NCBI GenBank assembly: GCA_014058105.1
Contig: JACGCM010000376.1
Span: 806,001 to 870,000, forward strand
Length of the DNA stretch: 64,000 bases
Direction: 5' to 3'
Origin: Kingdonia uniflora
Taxonomy: Eukaryota; Streptophyta; Magnoliopsida; Ranunculales; Circaeasteraceae
The notes under the pieces are model-generated. The model ran no database searches, was not told the origin of the DNA, and worked only from the letters and a program-made list of their open reading frames with translations. Each line of letters starts with the position of its first letter. Position 1 is the first letter of the stretch. The position numbers were made by a program, and so were the translations under genes. This document shows positions 34,265 through 45,230 of this stretch, piece by piece.

Positions 34265-37200
34265 TCTACCATGTTGAGGTAGTTGATTCTTGTGAAAAGT
34301 CAATATTGGCCGAGTTGGATGAAATCTATGTGAGAGAGGAGATGTTTTGGCGTTAAAAATCACGCATCTCGTGGTTGGCTGAGGGAGATCGGAATTCAAA
34401 ATCACGCATCAAATACTATACTCATATGCAAACCCTAGCGCGGCGGAAAAATAATTCCATTGACTGAATTAAAAATGTGTCTCTGGATTTCGGATCAAGT
34501 GGAGATTGGAAATATTTTTCTCCAAGATTTGGATATGAATTATTAGACGTCTTTTACTGAGAAAATTTAAGCTTTCCTTCATACTTTTTCCCCGTGTATT
34601 ACGGAGGAAGATAATCTTGCTCTTGTTCGGGGAGTCACGCCTGAGGAGATCAAGGCTGCGCTTGAGAGCATCGGACCCCACAAAGCTCCCGGCCCAGATG
34701 GTTTCCCTGCGTTGTTCTTCCAACAATCGTGGGACATTGTTGGACCAGATATTTGTAACCTCGTTACCTCCTTCTTTTCTTCGGGTTTTATGCCTAAGTT
34801 TATCAATGCCATCCATGTGTTTATGATTCAAAAAATTGCTGCTAAAGCCTACCCGCGGGATTTTTATCCGATCAACCTCTGTAATGTGACCTATAAAATT
34901 ATCTCCAAAATCCTGTCTACTCATCTCAAACCTCTCCTTGATAAGATTATCTCCCATTTTCAAGGGGATTTCGTGCAAAGGCGATAAATTTCAGATAACG
35001 TATTGGATGCCCATGAAATTATCCACACAATGAAGAGAAAACAAGGTCGGTTGGGTCTGATGGGTATAAAATTGGATATGTCTAAAGCGTATGATCGGAT
35101 TGAATGGAGTACTCTGATTCAAATACTAGAAGCCCTGGGTTTTAGACCTTAATGGTGCCACTGGATTGAGCAATGCATTTCGACGGTTAGATACTCTGTC
35201 CTGATTAATGGGGTTGCCCACGGTTTTCTGACGCCGACTAGGGGGCTGAGACAGGGAGACCCCCTGCCCCCCTTTCTTTTCATTATTTTAATGGAGGGTT
35301 GTCGCGTGCTCTGGGGGTGTAAGAACTAGCAGGGAAAATCCATAGCATCAAGGTCTCACGACGGACCCCCTCTGTCTCTCACTTGCTGTTTGCCGAAGAC
35401 TGCCTCATTTTCTGTCGGGCAGACCTTGACGAAGCGAGCAAAGTTAAGAACACCCTCGATGACTTCTGTCGTGCCACTAGGCAGCATCTGGCATTTTCTT
35501 TAGCAAAAACCTTCCTCTACGCTTTGGTCGCCTTATCGCCCGCCTTCTTAAAGTAAAGATGATGCCTCCGGATGAACGTTACCTTGGGACCAATTTCTTT
35601 TTTTCCCGGTCTAAGGCTCAGATGTTCCATCGCATTTATAATCTTATCTCGAGTCGTCTTCAAACCTCGAAAGGTAAACTCTTGTCCCAAGCTGGCCGCA
35701 CGGTCCTTATTAAATCGGTGACTTCGGCTATTCCGGTGTATCAAATCCCCTGTTTTGCCTTAGCAAAATCTACACAAAATCTACCTGCAAAACTATCAAC
35801 TGCCTTCAACGAGATTTCTGGTGGGGCAAGAGGAAGGAGGTAAAGAAACCCTTGTATCTTAAAAAATGAAAGGAGATTTGTCGGCCGAAAAGGGATGGAG
35901 GCCTTGAGATTCGAGAGGCAGAGAATACGAACAAAGAACATCTCTCTAAGCTGGTCTGGCACCGTCATCAAAAACTGGATGACCTTTGGGGACAAGTCCT
36001 AATGGCCAAATACTTCCCGAGTTATAATATTCTACAGGCTCCCCCTAAAGCGGATGCATCCTGGACTTGGAGAAGTATCCAGGCCGCGATTGGAAACGTT
36101 AACGCCCACTCTTGTTGGCAGATTCGTACGGGTACCCAGGTTCGTTTCTGGTTTGATTACTGGATACCGGCGATGGCCGACTGGAGACCTACCCCCAGGG
36201 AGGGTACCCATATGGAAAACCGTCATCTATGGGTTAGTCACTTTATTGACCCCATTAGGCGCACCTGGCGTAGGAACGAGCTTTTATATTGGTGTGATGA
36301 TGAGTCCGCCAATCTGATATCTTAGGTCTTCATTCCTCAGGAAGATGAGGAGGATGAGTTAAAATGGTACCCATCTAAGGATAGAAAATTTTCGATCAAA
36401 TCTGCTTATCGTGTGATTTTAGCGGATACTGAGGTCGAACCAGTGATGGGTCCACCCTCTCTTCTGTTGAAAGTCTGGCATAATAAGGCGAATCCCCGGA
36501 CCCAGTTATTTGCCTGGAAATGCCTTCGGGACCTGGTATCATGTTGGGCTAAGATTGGGGAGCGGTTAACGTTAATCGATATATCTTGCCCCCTTTGCTC
36601 GGCCTCTGAGGAGACCCTCCATCATTTTCTTTTTGGCTGTCCCTTTACGAGGGCGGTGTGATTTGGCACGTCGTTTGGAGTGTTGACTCACAAGTTTGAA
36701 CACGTCTCATCTTTGGAGTGGATTACGATGTGGTTTGAGCCACCATTGGTGTGGCCCCTTGATAGGAATGTCCGGACTAGGATAGTTTGCTCTCTCTACT
36801 GGTTAATTTGGAAGGCCCGATGTGCATGGGTCTTTCAAATGACTAGAGTGGATCCGACTCGGCTTTCAGAGACCATTAATAAAATCTTATATGATGAACC
36901 GTTTTCTCGTCTGCACCGTTTGAATATCAAGGTTTCTTGGGTTCCCCCAGCTCATGGATGGGCCAAAATAAATGTTGATGCCTCTTACTGCAAATATAAA
37001 TTTTATAATCACATTGGTTTTGTTATCCGTGATGCTCATAATACCTTTGTTGCAGCCCGAAGTTCTTCTTGCAGATTTAAGAGCAGCGAAGAAGGCGAAG
37101 CATTAGCGGTTCTGGGTGGTGTTTGCTGGGCTCGAGAGTAAGGCTTAGATCGGGTTACAGTTGAAACGGATGCCGAGGCAATTTCTTTCTTTTGTCAGAC

Positions 37201-37473
37201 GGGAGCTGCATCCATTTCTTGGTCCTCTAAAGCGATTTTGCATGATGCTTTAGCGTTGTTTAAACATTTTGAGGTTATTTGTATTAACTATGCGCCTCGG
37301 AGCGCTAACTCTGTAGCACATTGTATAGCAAGTAGGCCCACGGGCGATAATGTATGTTTTTCTTGGTTCGGCTCCCCGCCTGAGTGACTTCAGGAGCCGC
37401 TCAATAGTGATGGGACCACTTTTGTAACTCTTTTAGTTTAGTAAATATGGTTTACCAATCAAAAAAAATAAAT
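34265..37473 (+). mobile_element. 5'-truncated LINE with target-site duplication
   Basis: A long 3' portion of an L1-type LINE. The linker before the RT reads LAELDEIYVREEMFWR near 34320. The RT follows with APGPDGFPALFF (34690), LDMSKAYDRIEW (about 35075), GLRQGDPL (35245) and a mutated catalytic box FAED (expected FADD, about 35390). The zf-RVT region is at 36413-36661 (CPLCSASEETLHHFLFGCPF) and RNase H at about 36950-37390 (INVDASY; VETDAEA; NSVAH). Several stops and frameshifts inactivate it. It ends in an A-rich tail (37461-37473). The sequence ggttataaat occurs at 34255-34264 and 37474-37483, immediately outside both ends. Confidence 0.93.
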
Positions 37474-37483
37474 GGTTATAAAT

Positions 37484-37732
37484 ACTTTCTTATTCATTCA
37501 AGTTGTCATAATGCAACTTAAACTTTCGGTAGTCTGAAGTTGAGAGTGCAAATAAAGAAGCAGCAGCATCTGATCACCTAAAGCAACTCAAATTTTAACT
37601 CTAGAAATGCAAAAAATAATAAAAATAAAATCCCCAATCATATAGGAACTAGATAAATTAAGAGGATAGAATCAGCAATTCATCTCGTCTTCACTGAAGT
37701 AGACTTGGCCTCCATTGAGTATTTCAGCCTTT
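37484..37732. other. Intergenic between LINE and F-box pseudogene
   Basis: AT-rich, including the possible 3' UTR of the pseudogene on the minus strand. No other feature is seen. Confidence 0.5.
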
Positions 37733-38602
37733 ATTTCAAACTCGGTTTAATCCATACTCCTAGATCATGATCGCGATCTCTGTAACGTTTGCACCCTGGA
37801 AGCGAAGGCTTAATCATCTTCTCTTCATTGAAATTGTATATTGCAGTTTTGCCATCAAAATGTTTTGTCCTGTCAAAGAAATAGATACAACCACGGTACT
37901 CGAAAGAGCAAACGATGATTTAGTAACAGCATAGTCTCCTAAACTAACCATAACCATGTCTACCCATACGATCTTGTTGTAAAGTAGTCCAACTATTGTC
38001 ATTTTGAAACCTGTTTATGATCATAATAATGCAATTGTCATGGCTTGTTGAAGGACTAGCTGATAAGACTGCATTAAAACACGGTTCCTCCAATGATGGG
38101 AGTTGGATCCTAACACGGGTAAGTGGATTGAGTAAGTTAGTTTTCTTATACTCACGAACTATCAACCATCCAAAGGGAGAAATCAAGAATGTAATTCATG
38201 AAGTATCTTGGGTAAGAAATTGTAGTAAGTTTTTTTGGTCGATAGACTGTAGAAGGTGTCCCTATGGGCTATGGGTTTGGTCGTAAGCCTGGAGAGGGCG
38301 TTCTTAACGGTTATGTCGTCTTCAGGGAACATCACCCAGGGTAGATCTCGATCTCGAATGCCAGATCGGCATTTCTTGTCGAGCGTAACAGAGTGTCAAG
38401 ACTTACAAACTGATCCAAAACATAAAAAATCTTCAATATAAGAAATCCGTTTGGCAATGTCACCAATAAGATCTACTGGTAATTGAGACCAATCTGGCCG
38501 CTTGTGTGTGCATCTAATTAGCTTCTGAGAGCAGATTCTCTTTCTTTTTCTTTTTCTTTTTCCTCCAAAAGGCCTAATAATTGAACTCGGACAAGAATTC
38601 AT
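37733..38602 (-). pseudogene. F-box/DUF295 (KIB-type) pseudogene
   Basis: The start at 38602 is followed by a polybasic KRKRKRK stretch (from a CTTTTT-type repeat) and an F-box (WSQLPVDLIGDIAKRISYIE). The expected Trp after SVCKS is replaced by TGA at about 38396. Beyond it the same frame continues with LPWVMFPEDD and FYSLSTKKTYYNFLP, then shifts near 38190. A shifted frame gives GWLIVREYKKTNLLNPLTRV, a hallmark of DUF295 proteins, and a last frame ends with DLGVWIKPS near 37750. At least one nonsense change and two frameshifts are present, so no full-length protein can be made. Confidence 0.85.
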
Positions 38603-39684
38603 AGTTCAAAACCAAATACTAGAGCACGGATACGTGTAATCTGTAATATGTATAAACAATAAGTTGGTCATGCAAAAATAATTACGTACACAATAAGTTT
38701 GGCTCTAAAGATGACATAGAAAATAAATTTGTACTAATTAAAATCGTGAGATTTACCGGTTAGAGTTTGTAATCTTCCTTCAGAGAGCTTCGCAGCACCA
38801 ACAAATCGTGAGACACAAAGAGAGAGAACAGACAGAGGAGAGAATCTAAATATAGGTAATGTTTGACGTTAGGGTTTAGGTCTGGGCTATTCCTAATGTT
38901 AAGGCCCGGACCGGCCCAGTCGTAGGAATCTTCTTTCTAGTAATGAATCTTCTTTCAATACTAGCAATCGGCCGGATCGCTACCTACAATTATTTGTAAA
39001 TTAGGTATCGTCTTGTTTTTATTGTTTCCTACAATTATGTTACCTCGAAGAGAAACGGAAAAAAATAATAATTTAGGTTCATACAATTATTTGTATCCAG
39101 CTTAAATAAGCAGCAATACCGGTATTTTGAGCAACAATGAGATAAGAGGAAGAATTCTGACAAAGAGAAGCTTTTTAGTTAAGGAGCACATTAGTAGGAG
39201 GGATTAAGAGGGAAGACCTTATTAGTTGAGATAATCAAGCCATGAATAGTGCACAATTCTTTTCACCATGGTAATTTTTTTTTGTCAACCAAGTAAAGAG
39301 GTAAGTCATGTGTTTTAGCCTTAAGTTGAAGAACACGTTAACGATGTTTTTTCCTTAAGAGAAATCTAAGCTTATTGTTACGTGACGTGTTTTTTTCGCT
39401 TAACTTGTGTATTATACGATATGCTGAATGCACATGTTAAAGGCTGGTGATAGTCGAGATGGTGATAATCAATCCTTGCAATTTTTCATATTTTGCATTT
39501 GTATATGGTTTGATACTTGATTCACGATTCTGCCCTTGCAAACGTTAATTGTACGAACTCTAAAAATACAATAATAGTTTACTGAAATAGACTCGTCACA
39601 CCGGAAGACTTTCAATAAAAGTAGGTAGTAAAGAGGAGTCTAAGATGTCTATAAGATGGTGGTAGTAAAGAGGAGGAGGCCGAG
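38603..39684. other. Intergenic upstream of F-box pseudogene
   Basis: AT-rich. A GA-rich leader-like segment (38815-38855) on the plus strand contains gagagagaacagacagagg. No coding frame or structural repeat is recognised. Confidence 0.45.
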
Positions 39685-40044
39685 ATGTCTATAGATTACC
39701 AATATCGCTTTCAGATGCCAGGCTTCTACTGGGATCTCAATTGTGTCCTTTCCAACTTTGATATTCCTTCACGTTCTAAGTTCAACAATGATATATTTGA
39801 GGGTGGATGTGCGAGGATGGAAGAGATTGCGTTTGAAATGATAGATAAGAGAGCGGAAGAGATATTTAACAGGAATGGTACCAAGTTTAGTGGAGGAATC
39901 AAGGACTTGGAAACCAATTTCATTTCTTTCATCACTGAATTTCCCAAAGTAGTTACGCTTAAGGTCCTTAAATTTTTTACTGCTCACAATGTGATGGTTG
40001 CTCCTACTATTTGGTACAAATGGCTGAAAAACTTGACCTCCTAG
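39685..40044 (+). CDS. Hypothetical protein, 119 aa
   Basis: An ATG-initiated frame of 119 codons with a mixed, protein-like composition (for example RMEEIAFEMIDKRAEEIFNR and the aromatic start FQMPGFYWDLNCVL). I recognise no family, signal peptide or membrane segment. A second small plus-strand reading overlaps its end: ATG at 40020 gives MAEKLDLLEFYLSEAQEFDL up to a donor at 40118, and can splice to 40214-40252 (GLYEPVAPMMKD, stop), 45 aa in total. The two could be parts of one decayed gene separated by a frameshift. There is no nearby partner gene to suggest a role. Confidence 0.3.
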   Translation: MSIDYQYRFQMPGFYWDLNCVLSNFDIPSRSKFNNDIFEGGCARMEEIAFEMIDKRAEEIFNRNGTKFSGGIKDLETNFISFITEFPKVVTLKVLKFFTAHNVMVAPTIWYKWLKNLTS

Positions 40045-40404
40045 AGTTTTACCTCTCTGAGGCACAAGAGTTCGATCTCGAACTAGCGGCAGGAAATGAT
40101 TTAATCTATTTTAAACTGGTTTGTTCTTAAATCTCTCATCTGCATCTGTTATTTGTATTTTTACACTATTGTTAGTATCGATATTAACATTTGAGTTACT
40201 TTTTTTTTTATAGGGTCTTTATGAACCAGTGGCACCCATGATGAAGGATTAATTGAAGTGAGAATCAACTCTTATTTTCAACACCATCACCACTAGAGCA
40301 CAATCACAATGGATAAATTGTGTAGTTTTGGTCGTTTCATTTAGATAAAGAGTTCCAAAGGTGCAAAGAGACTGTCCATGAGCTCCCAATGGCCGTAGTG
40401 GTAG

Positions 40405-41690
40405 CCATTGATGTCCTTAGAAAATTCGCCAAATGATTTGGCCTTTAGTCTAAAATTTGCCCAATGATTTCGCATTCCAGAAAATTTCATTTAACTAAAT
40501 TTAGCCAAATGATTAGGCATTCACGCTACAACATACCAAACTTTTTTGGCTGACATTTGCCAAATGATATGGCATTTGGGGGAAAATTCATTTAATTAAA
40601 ATTAGCCGAATGATTAGGCATTTAGTCTACAACATGCCGAATGATTTGGCTTTTTTCCTTGAACTTTGCCAAATCATATGACATTTGGAGGAAAAGACAT
40701 TTAATTAAAATTAGTCAAAGGATTCGACATTTTGGTTAAATTTTGCCAAATGATATGCCATTTAGTGTTAAAAGTAGCCGAATGATTTGGCATTTACACT
40801 GCAACTTGCCAAATAATTCGGCGTTTCGGGGGAAAACCCATATTATTAAAACTAGCCGAATGATTAGGCATTTACACTACAGCATGCCGAATGATTTGGC
40901 CTTTTTTTTCTGAACTTTGCCAATTGATATGGCATTTGGGGAAAAGGACATTTAATTAAAATTAGCCGAATGATTTGGCATTTACATTGGAACTTGCCAA
41001 ATGATTCAACGTTTTGGGAAAAACCCATATTACTAACACTAGTCGAATGATTAGGCATATACGCTACAACATGCTGAATGATTTGGCTTTTTTTATGAAC
41101 TTTGCCAAATGATATCGCATTTGAGAAAAAAGCCATTTAATTAAAATTTGCCGAATGATTTGGCATTTTCACTGAAACTTGCCAAATCATTCGGCGTTTT
41201 GGGGAAGACCCATATTATTAAAACTTGTCGAATGATTAGGCATTTATGCTACAACATGCTGAATGATTTGGCATTTTTTTTGAACTTTGCCAAATGATAT
41301 GGCATTTGGGGAAAAAACCATTTAATTAAAATTAGCCGAATGATTTGGCATTTACATGCAACTTGGCAAATGATTCGGCATTTCCAGGAAAAGTCATTTA
41401 ATTAAAAGTAGTCGAATGATTTGGCATTTACACTGCAACTTGCAATGATTGGGCGTTTCGGGGGAAAAGCGTTTAATAAAAGTTGATTTGGCACTAACGC
41501 TTCAACATGCCAAATGATTCGGTATTTCAAGGAAAAAGTCTTTTAATTAAAACTAGCCGAATGATTAGGCATTTACGCCAGAACTTGCCAAATTATTAGG
41601 CATTGCCAGGAAAAAGCGATTTAATTAGAGCTCGCCGAATGATTTGGCATTTCCAGAGAAAACCATTTAATTCATACTTGTGGAAGGATT
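40405..41690. repeat. Tandem array of a near-palindromic motif, 185-bp higher-order unit
   Basis: Over 1.28 kb the motif (t)gcc(a/g)aatgat(t/a)(t/a)ggca recurs more than 20 times about every 40-50 bases. Each copy is nearly self-complementary (gcc...ggc). Between copies are ttaattaaaa and ggggaaaa-type spacers. A higher-order unit is visible: gaactttgcc occurs at 40661, 40912, 41097 and 41282, with spacings 251, 185 and 185. Copies degenerate at both edges. Open frames inside (for example 40864-41136 minus) are products of the repeat. Confidence 0.9.
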
Positions 41691-42525
41691 TGCCTTTATG
41701 ACTCCCATATGGACCTGGTGATAACACAATAGAGACGGTCTGTTATCCCTCAAAAATACAACATGACCCTAAAATTTTAGTTGGTGACCGTAGAAAACTC
41801 GAATTTTAAGAGAATTAACACAAATATTGAGTGTTTTATATAGTATACTTAATATTCAAAAAGAAATCCTGATAAATGTTAAAACGACACCAAGCTTCAT
41901 AAAAATGTTTCTAGTGTGTCCTTTATGACCCCCAGGATGAAGGATAGCCCCCTTCGTTCGTAATCCCAAAAAAAAAAATCTAACTCTGTATGCTATATAG
42001 CACGCCAAAATAATCCTGAAAATGTGAATAGACCACTTCCTGTATAATGTTTTTAAGATTATGTAAAATAAGCATAATCAAAAATTGACATATAAAAGCA
42101 AGATATTATATTTATTCTCAGAGAGAAAAACATATTTAGGAGTTCATGCATAACAGTTGACAGAAACTGTGATAAAACTTTAAATACAACAAGTATCAAA
42201 AGAGGAGGAGGATCCAGTTATTCTTCGATTTAAACTATATCTGCCATGATTTAGTCAAAATCCCAGTCAAGAAGAACAACTTCTGCATCCACGGAAACTC
42301 CCTGAAGTTGATCCAGATAGTTCAAGATAGAACAGCCATATCTTTCCATCTCTTATGAAAAGCTGTTTAAGCATTCTTATTATAAGTCTGATATTACGAA
42401 AATTGAACACCTGTTTCCTCTGCCAAGGCAGGAAATATTGTTGCAATACGGGCGGGGGCATTGTCAACATATCTTGAAGAGCGCAACCCTTTCAACGACG
42501 AAAAATTGTTGGCCTTTCTCTAAGT
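41691..42525. other. Intergenic upstream of the chimeric gene
   Basis: AT-rich with an A-run near 41969. The minus strand at 42240-42400 has a short coding-like stretch (LNYLDQLQGVSVDAEVVLLD) ending in a stop, but no gene could be built from it. The 5' source of the EFL1-like fragment starts at or just before 42526. Confidence 0.4.
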
Positions 42526-43000
42526 ATGAGTGCTCTCATGAAAGGGTTGCGATTTCTAAATCAGGCTGACCCATTTGTCGAAGTTGGTGTTTCTGCCACA
42601 GGGGAACATGTGCTTGCTGATATGGAAGAGGTTCATCTGGAAAGATGCATAAAGGATCTAAAAGACATTTGCAAGGGTAAGTTTGAAAGTTTCGCCACCT
42701 CTAGTTGGCGAAACTAGGGGATCTAATCTGTATCATTTGGTTCGTCCCTAGACTTTTGTTTTTCTTTTTTGTTTAGTGTTGTTTTCTATAGCCACTGACC
42801 ACTGACCATATGTATTGGTTACTTTTGCAGTTCCACCTGCTTACTATGCGCATCTGGTTGCATTCCGAGCACCTTACTACATTGAGGATAATTCAATAGG
42901 AACTTTGAGAGTGGGATCTCAGGGAGCAGGAACACCGACACCACTTCACCAACTTCTGGAGCTCCCAGAATCGGTCAAGAATTATATGTTTCATTGTTGA
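42526..43000 (+). CDS. Chimeric gene: EFL1 fragment joined to Argonaute last exon
   Basis: Exon 1 (42526-42676) reads MSALMKGLRFLNQADPFVEV and GEHVLADMEEVHLERCIKDL, which is the domain-III region of the ribosome-maturation GTPase EFL1 (EF-2-like). A donor (g|gtaagt) at 42677 and an acceptor (ttttgcag) ending at 42830 define a 154-bp intron. Exon 2 (42831-43000) begins VPPAYYAHLVAFRAPYYIED and ends NYMFHC-stop, the last exon of an AGO1/AGO10-type Argonaute (PIWI C-terminus). The split codon G|TT gives Val exactly where Argonautes have it, and the total is 106 aa in frame. Neither part has its catalytic residues, so neither GTPase nor slicer activity is expected. The Argonaute acceptor and stop are preserved, but the EFL1 part has no intron-bearing 5' context. 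It may be a transcribed chimera or a chance join of two fragments. Confidence 0.6.
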
Positions 43001-43089
43001 GAGGAACAATGCTGCTACCTCAGTGTTCACTATTGCTGTAGAAATATTGAACAATGTGCCACATCGATATTAAACAACACGATGCAATA

Positions 43090-44691
43090 TTAAGCAAAGT
43101 GAGATATTGGAATAAGTTCAAGAGGAGCTTTCATCTTGAGAGAAAATCCCTGCCATTCAGTCATGTCCAATTCCTTCAAATCACCGGGCAATTTCCAGTC
43201 GAAGTGGAATAGCAAGTTTGCAAGAAAAAGCTCAAGAATTGCTATGCCAAATGAAATTCCAGGACACAATCTTTTTCCGGTTCCAAAAGGGATGAATGTG
43301 TGGTCTGGACTTTTGATCTCACTCTTATTAGTGAATCTCTTCGGAATAAACTCTTCTGCATTGTCCCATATTTTGGGATCCCTCTGAATTGCCCAGACAT
43401 TTACCAACACTGTTGTATTAGGAGGGATGTCATAGCCATTCACAGAAGCAACTTTGTTATTAATTCGAGGGACCAATGTTGGACCAGCTGGATGTAATCT
43501 TAGGGTCTCTTTAAGCACACATTTGAGGTACTCCATTTGGTGAATATCCTCCTCATGCACCTTCGACTTCATTCCCACCACTCTTCTTACCTCTTCTTGT
43601 GCTTTCTTCATTACATTTGGCTTGTTGAAAATTTTTGCAAATGCCCACTCTAAAGACGTCGCAACATCATCTGACCCAAGAAACAAGTCCTGGAAATAAA
43701 GAAAGCAAAGCTTTTACCGTGGTTCAGAAAAGCAGTAGCTTGGGTGACTCTTGCGTGCATTATTTGTTTGTGTGTGTGAGAGATATATATATAGACTGAC
43801 CAATATCAATGCTTTAATATTCCCTCTTGTAAGGTTGTATTCTTTTTGAAGTAGAAGATCTAGAAGGTCTTCTTTTTTTCTGCAGTTGTGTGTACTTTTA
43901 GATATGTGCTCTTCAATAAGTTGGTCCAAGAATATATCATTTTCTTGGATAATTTTCCTCAATCTTCGGCGAAAACCGGTTAGGACGTCCATCCACCCCA
44001 ATGACGGAAAGAAATATTCAAAACTAAAATCTCCCATTATTGTCATAACCCCGTTATACATCTTGGCCAGTCTGTGGCCGTCTTGACTTGTAGTAGTAAT
44101 CGCACACCTAAAGGATGTTTTGGTAATAAAAGCGCGGAACATCTCACCTAGATTTACTGGAGTTTGTAGCGAACAAGAGCGGGATATCTTCTCTCTTACA
44201 TGCTTAAAGGACTGCACCCTTTGGAGGCTTAATAGTCCTTCACCAAATAATTTCTTTCCCTGCCTCCAGTACTCACCGTAAGGTGCAAAGATAACATTTG
44301 TGTATCCACGCATAATAATTCTAGCTGCAGTCATTAAAGGTCTATCAGCAAATTCAGTGTCTTGGGTCATCAAAATCTTTTTAGCAGTATCAGGAGAGGA
44401 AACAATAAGAAATGGAGCATGGCCTAGTTGCAGTAACATAATTGGACCATACTTGTTCGAGAGATCTCGACAAGCACTGTGAAAAAATGGGAATAAATGG
44501 TGAAGGTGTCCAATTAATGGGAGCTTTGGTGGAGATGGAGGTAGATTTAGTTTTGTTGATGAAACTCTATTGAACTTGCGCCAAAATAAAACAGAGATGA
44601 ATAAGAGAAAAAGAAGAGATAGTGTCAAGTTATTGAACCATCCTTCTCCTTGCCCTTCTAGCCATTGCTGAGCATGGGATAACTCAACCAT
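43090..44691 (-). CDS. Cytochrome P450, CYP71-like
   Basis: Haem-thiolate monooxygenase of the A-type (CYP71 clan), likely anchored in the ER and using NADPH-P450 reductase. Two exons, 44691-43801 (297 codons) and 43689-43090, with the single phase-0 intron at the position usual for CYP71 genes; 496 aa. Visible motifs: N-terminal membrane anchor (about residues 21-39), proline hinge PPSPPKLPLIG, I-helix GSDDVAT, K-helix ETLR (E358, R361), the FIPKRF (PERF-type) motif, and the haem loop FGTGKRLCPG with Cys439. All key residues are present. The start is the ATG of MVELSHAQQW. An upstream in-frame ATG at 44757 lies 3 bp from the TATA box and cannot be in the transcript. The substrate cannot be told; the family makes many terpenoid, alkaloid and phenolic products. 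Confidence 0.95.
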
Positions 44692-44759
44692 TGCTTTAGA
44701 ATTAAGTTTGTCGTTGTGTTGTGTTGTGTTGTGTGTGCTACAACTCTCTTTTCTCATCT

Positions 44760-44768
44760 TATTTATAG
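44760..44768 (-). promoter_or_regulatory. TATA box of the P450 gene
   Basis: The minus strand reads ctataaata about 70 bp upstream of the chosen start codon, so transcription should begin near 44730. This decides the start codon between 44757 and 44691. Between them lies a short tgtgt-type microsatellite in the leader. Confidence 0.65.
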
Positions 44769-45230
44769 TGGCTCTTCACAGGGTTCATTTATTAGAAGCC
44801 TAGGCAAGGTAACAAAAATGGCACATGCCGGTGCTAGGTTTATGGTTGCCTAAAGCGGACCTATAAATTAGTGTCATCTTCTAATAATTCTAGTAAGGCT
44901 AAAGGAATATAGAAACAATTATTCAGCTCTTTTTAAAGTATTACACTTATAATGTAGGATGTTTATCTTTGATCTGCCGACACAAAAGACCAAAGTAAAT
45001 TAAAGTTTATCAAAATATCGTGTGAATAGTAAAATTGAATAGTAGAATCAATATTCATCAAAATATCTTGTGCCGCTTTTGTGCCGACATCTACTTTTAA
45101 CATAAAAAACAATTTTGTTAAAAGAAAAAATTAATTGGAAGAAGACACGTCTTACGCCATATAAACTAGTTATAAAAGGAGACTGATGAACTTTGTTTGA
45201 TTCATAAACCCCCTTTTAACAAAAAACCCT
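44769..45230. other. Intergenic upstream of P450
   Basis: Around 44822-44870 the sequence gccggtgctaggtttatgg resembles the left end of the hAT-like element at 24703, so an old relic of that family may lie here. The rest is AT-rich without recognisable genes. Confidence 0.4.

Noticed and set aside
40864..41136. 90-codon minus-strand frame
   Set aside because: It is a translation of the tandem array and repeats its own residues with the DNA period.
42267..42470. Minus-strand frame next to the chimeric gene
   Set aside because: Only a short coding-like stretch in a different frame; no start, splice sites or family could be supported.
44692..44757. Upstream in-frame start for the P450
   Set aside because: The TATA box at 44760-44768 lies 3 bp from that ATG, so it cannot be part of the mRNA; the start at 44691 gives a normal N-terminal anchor.
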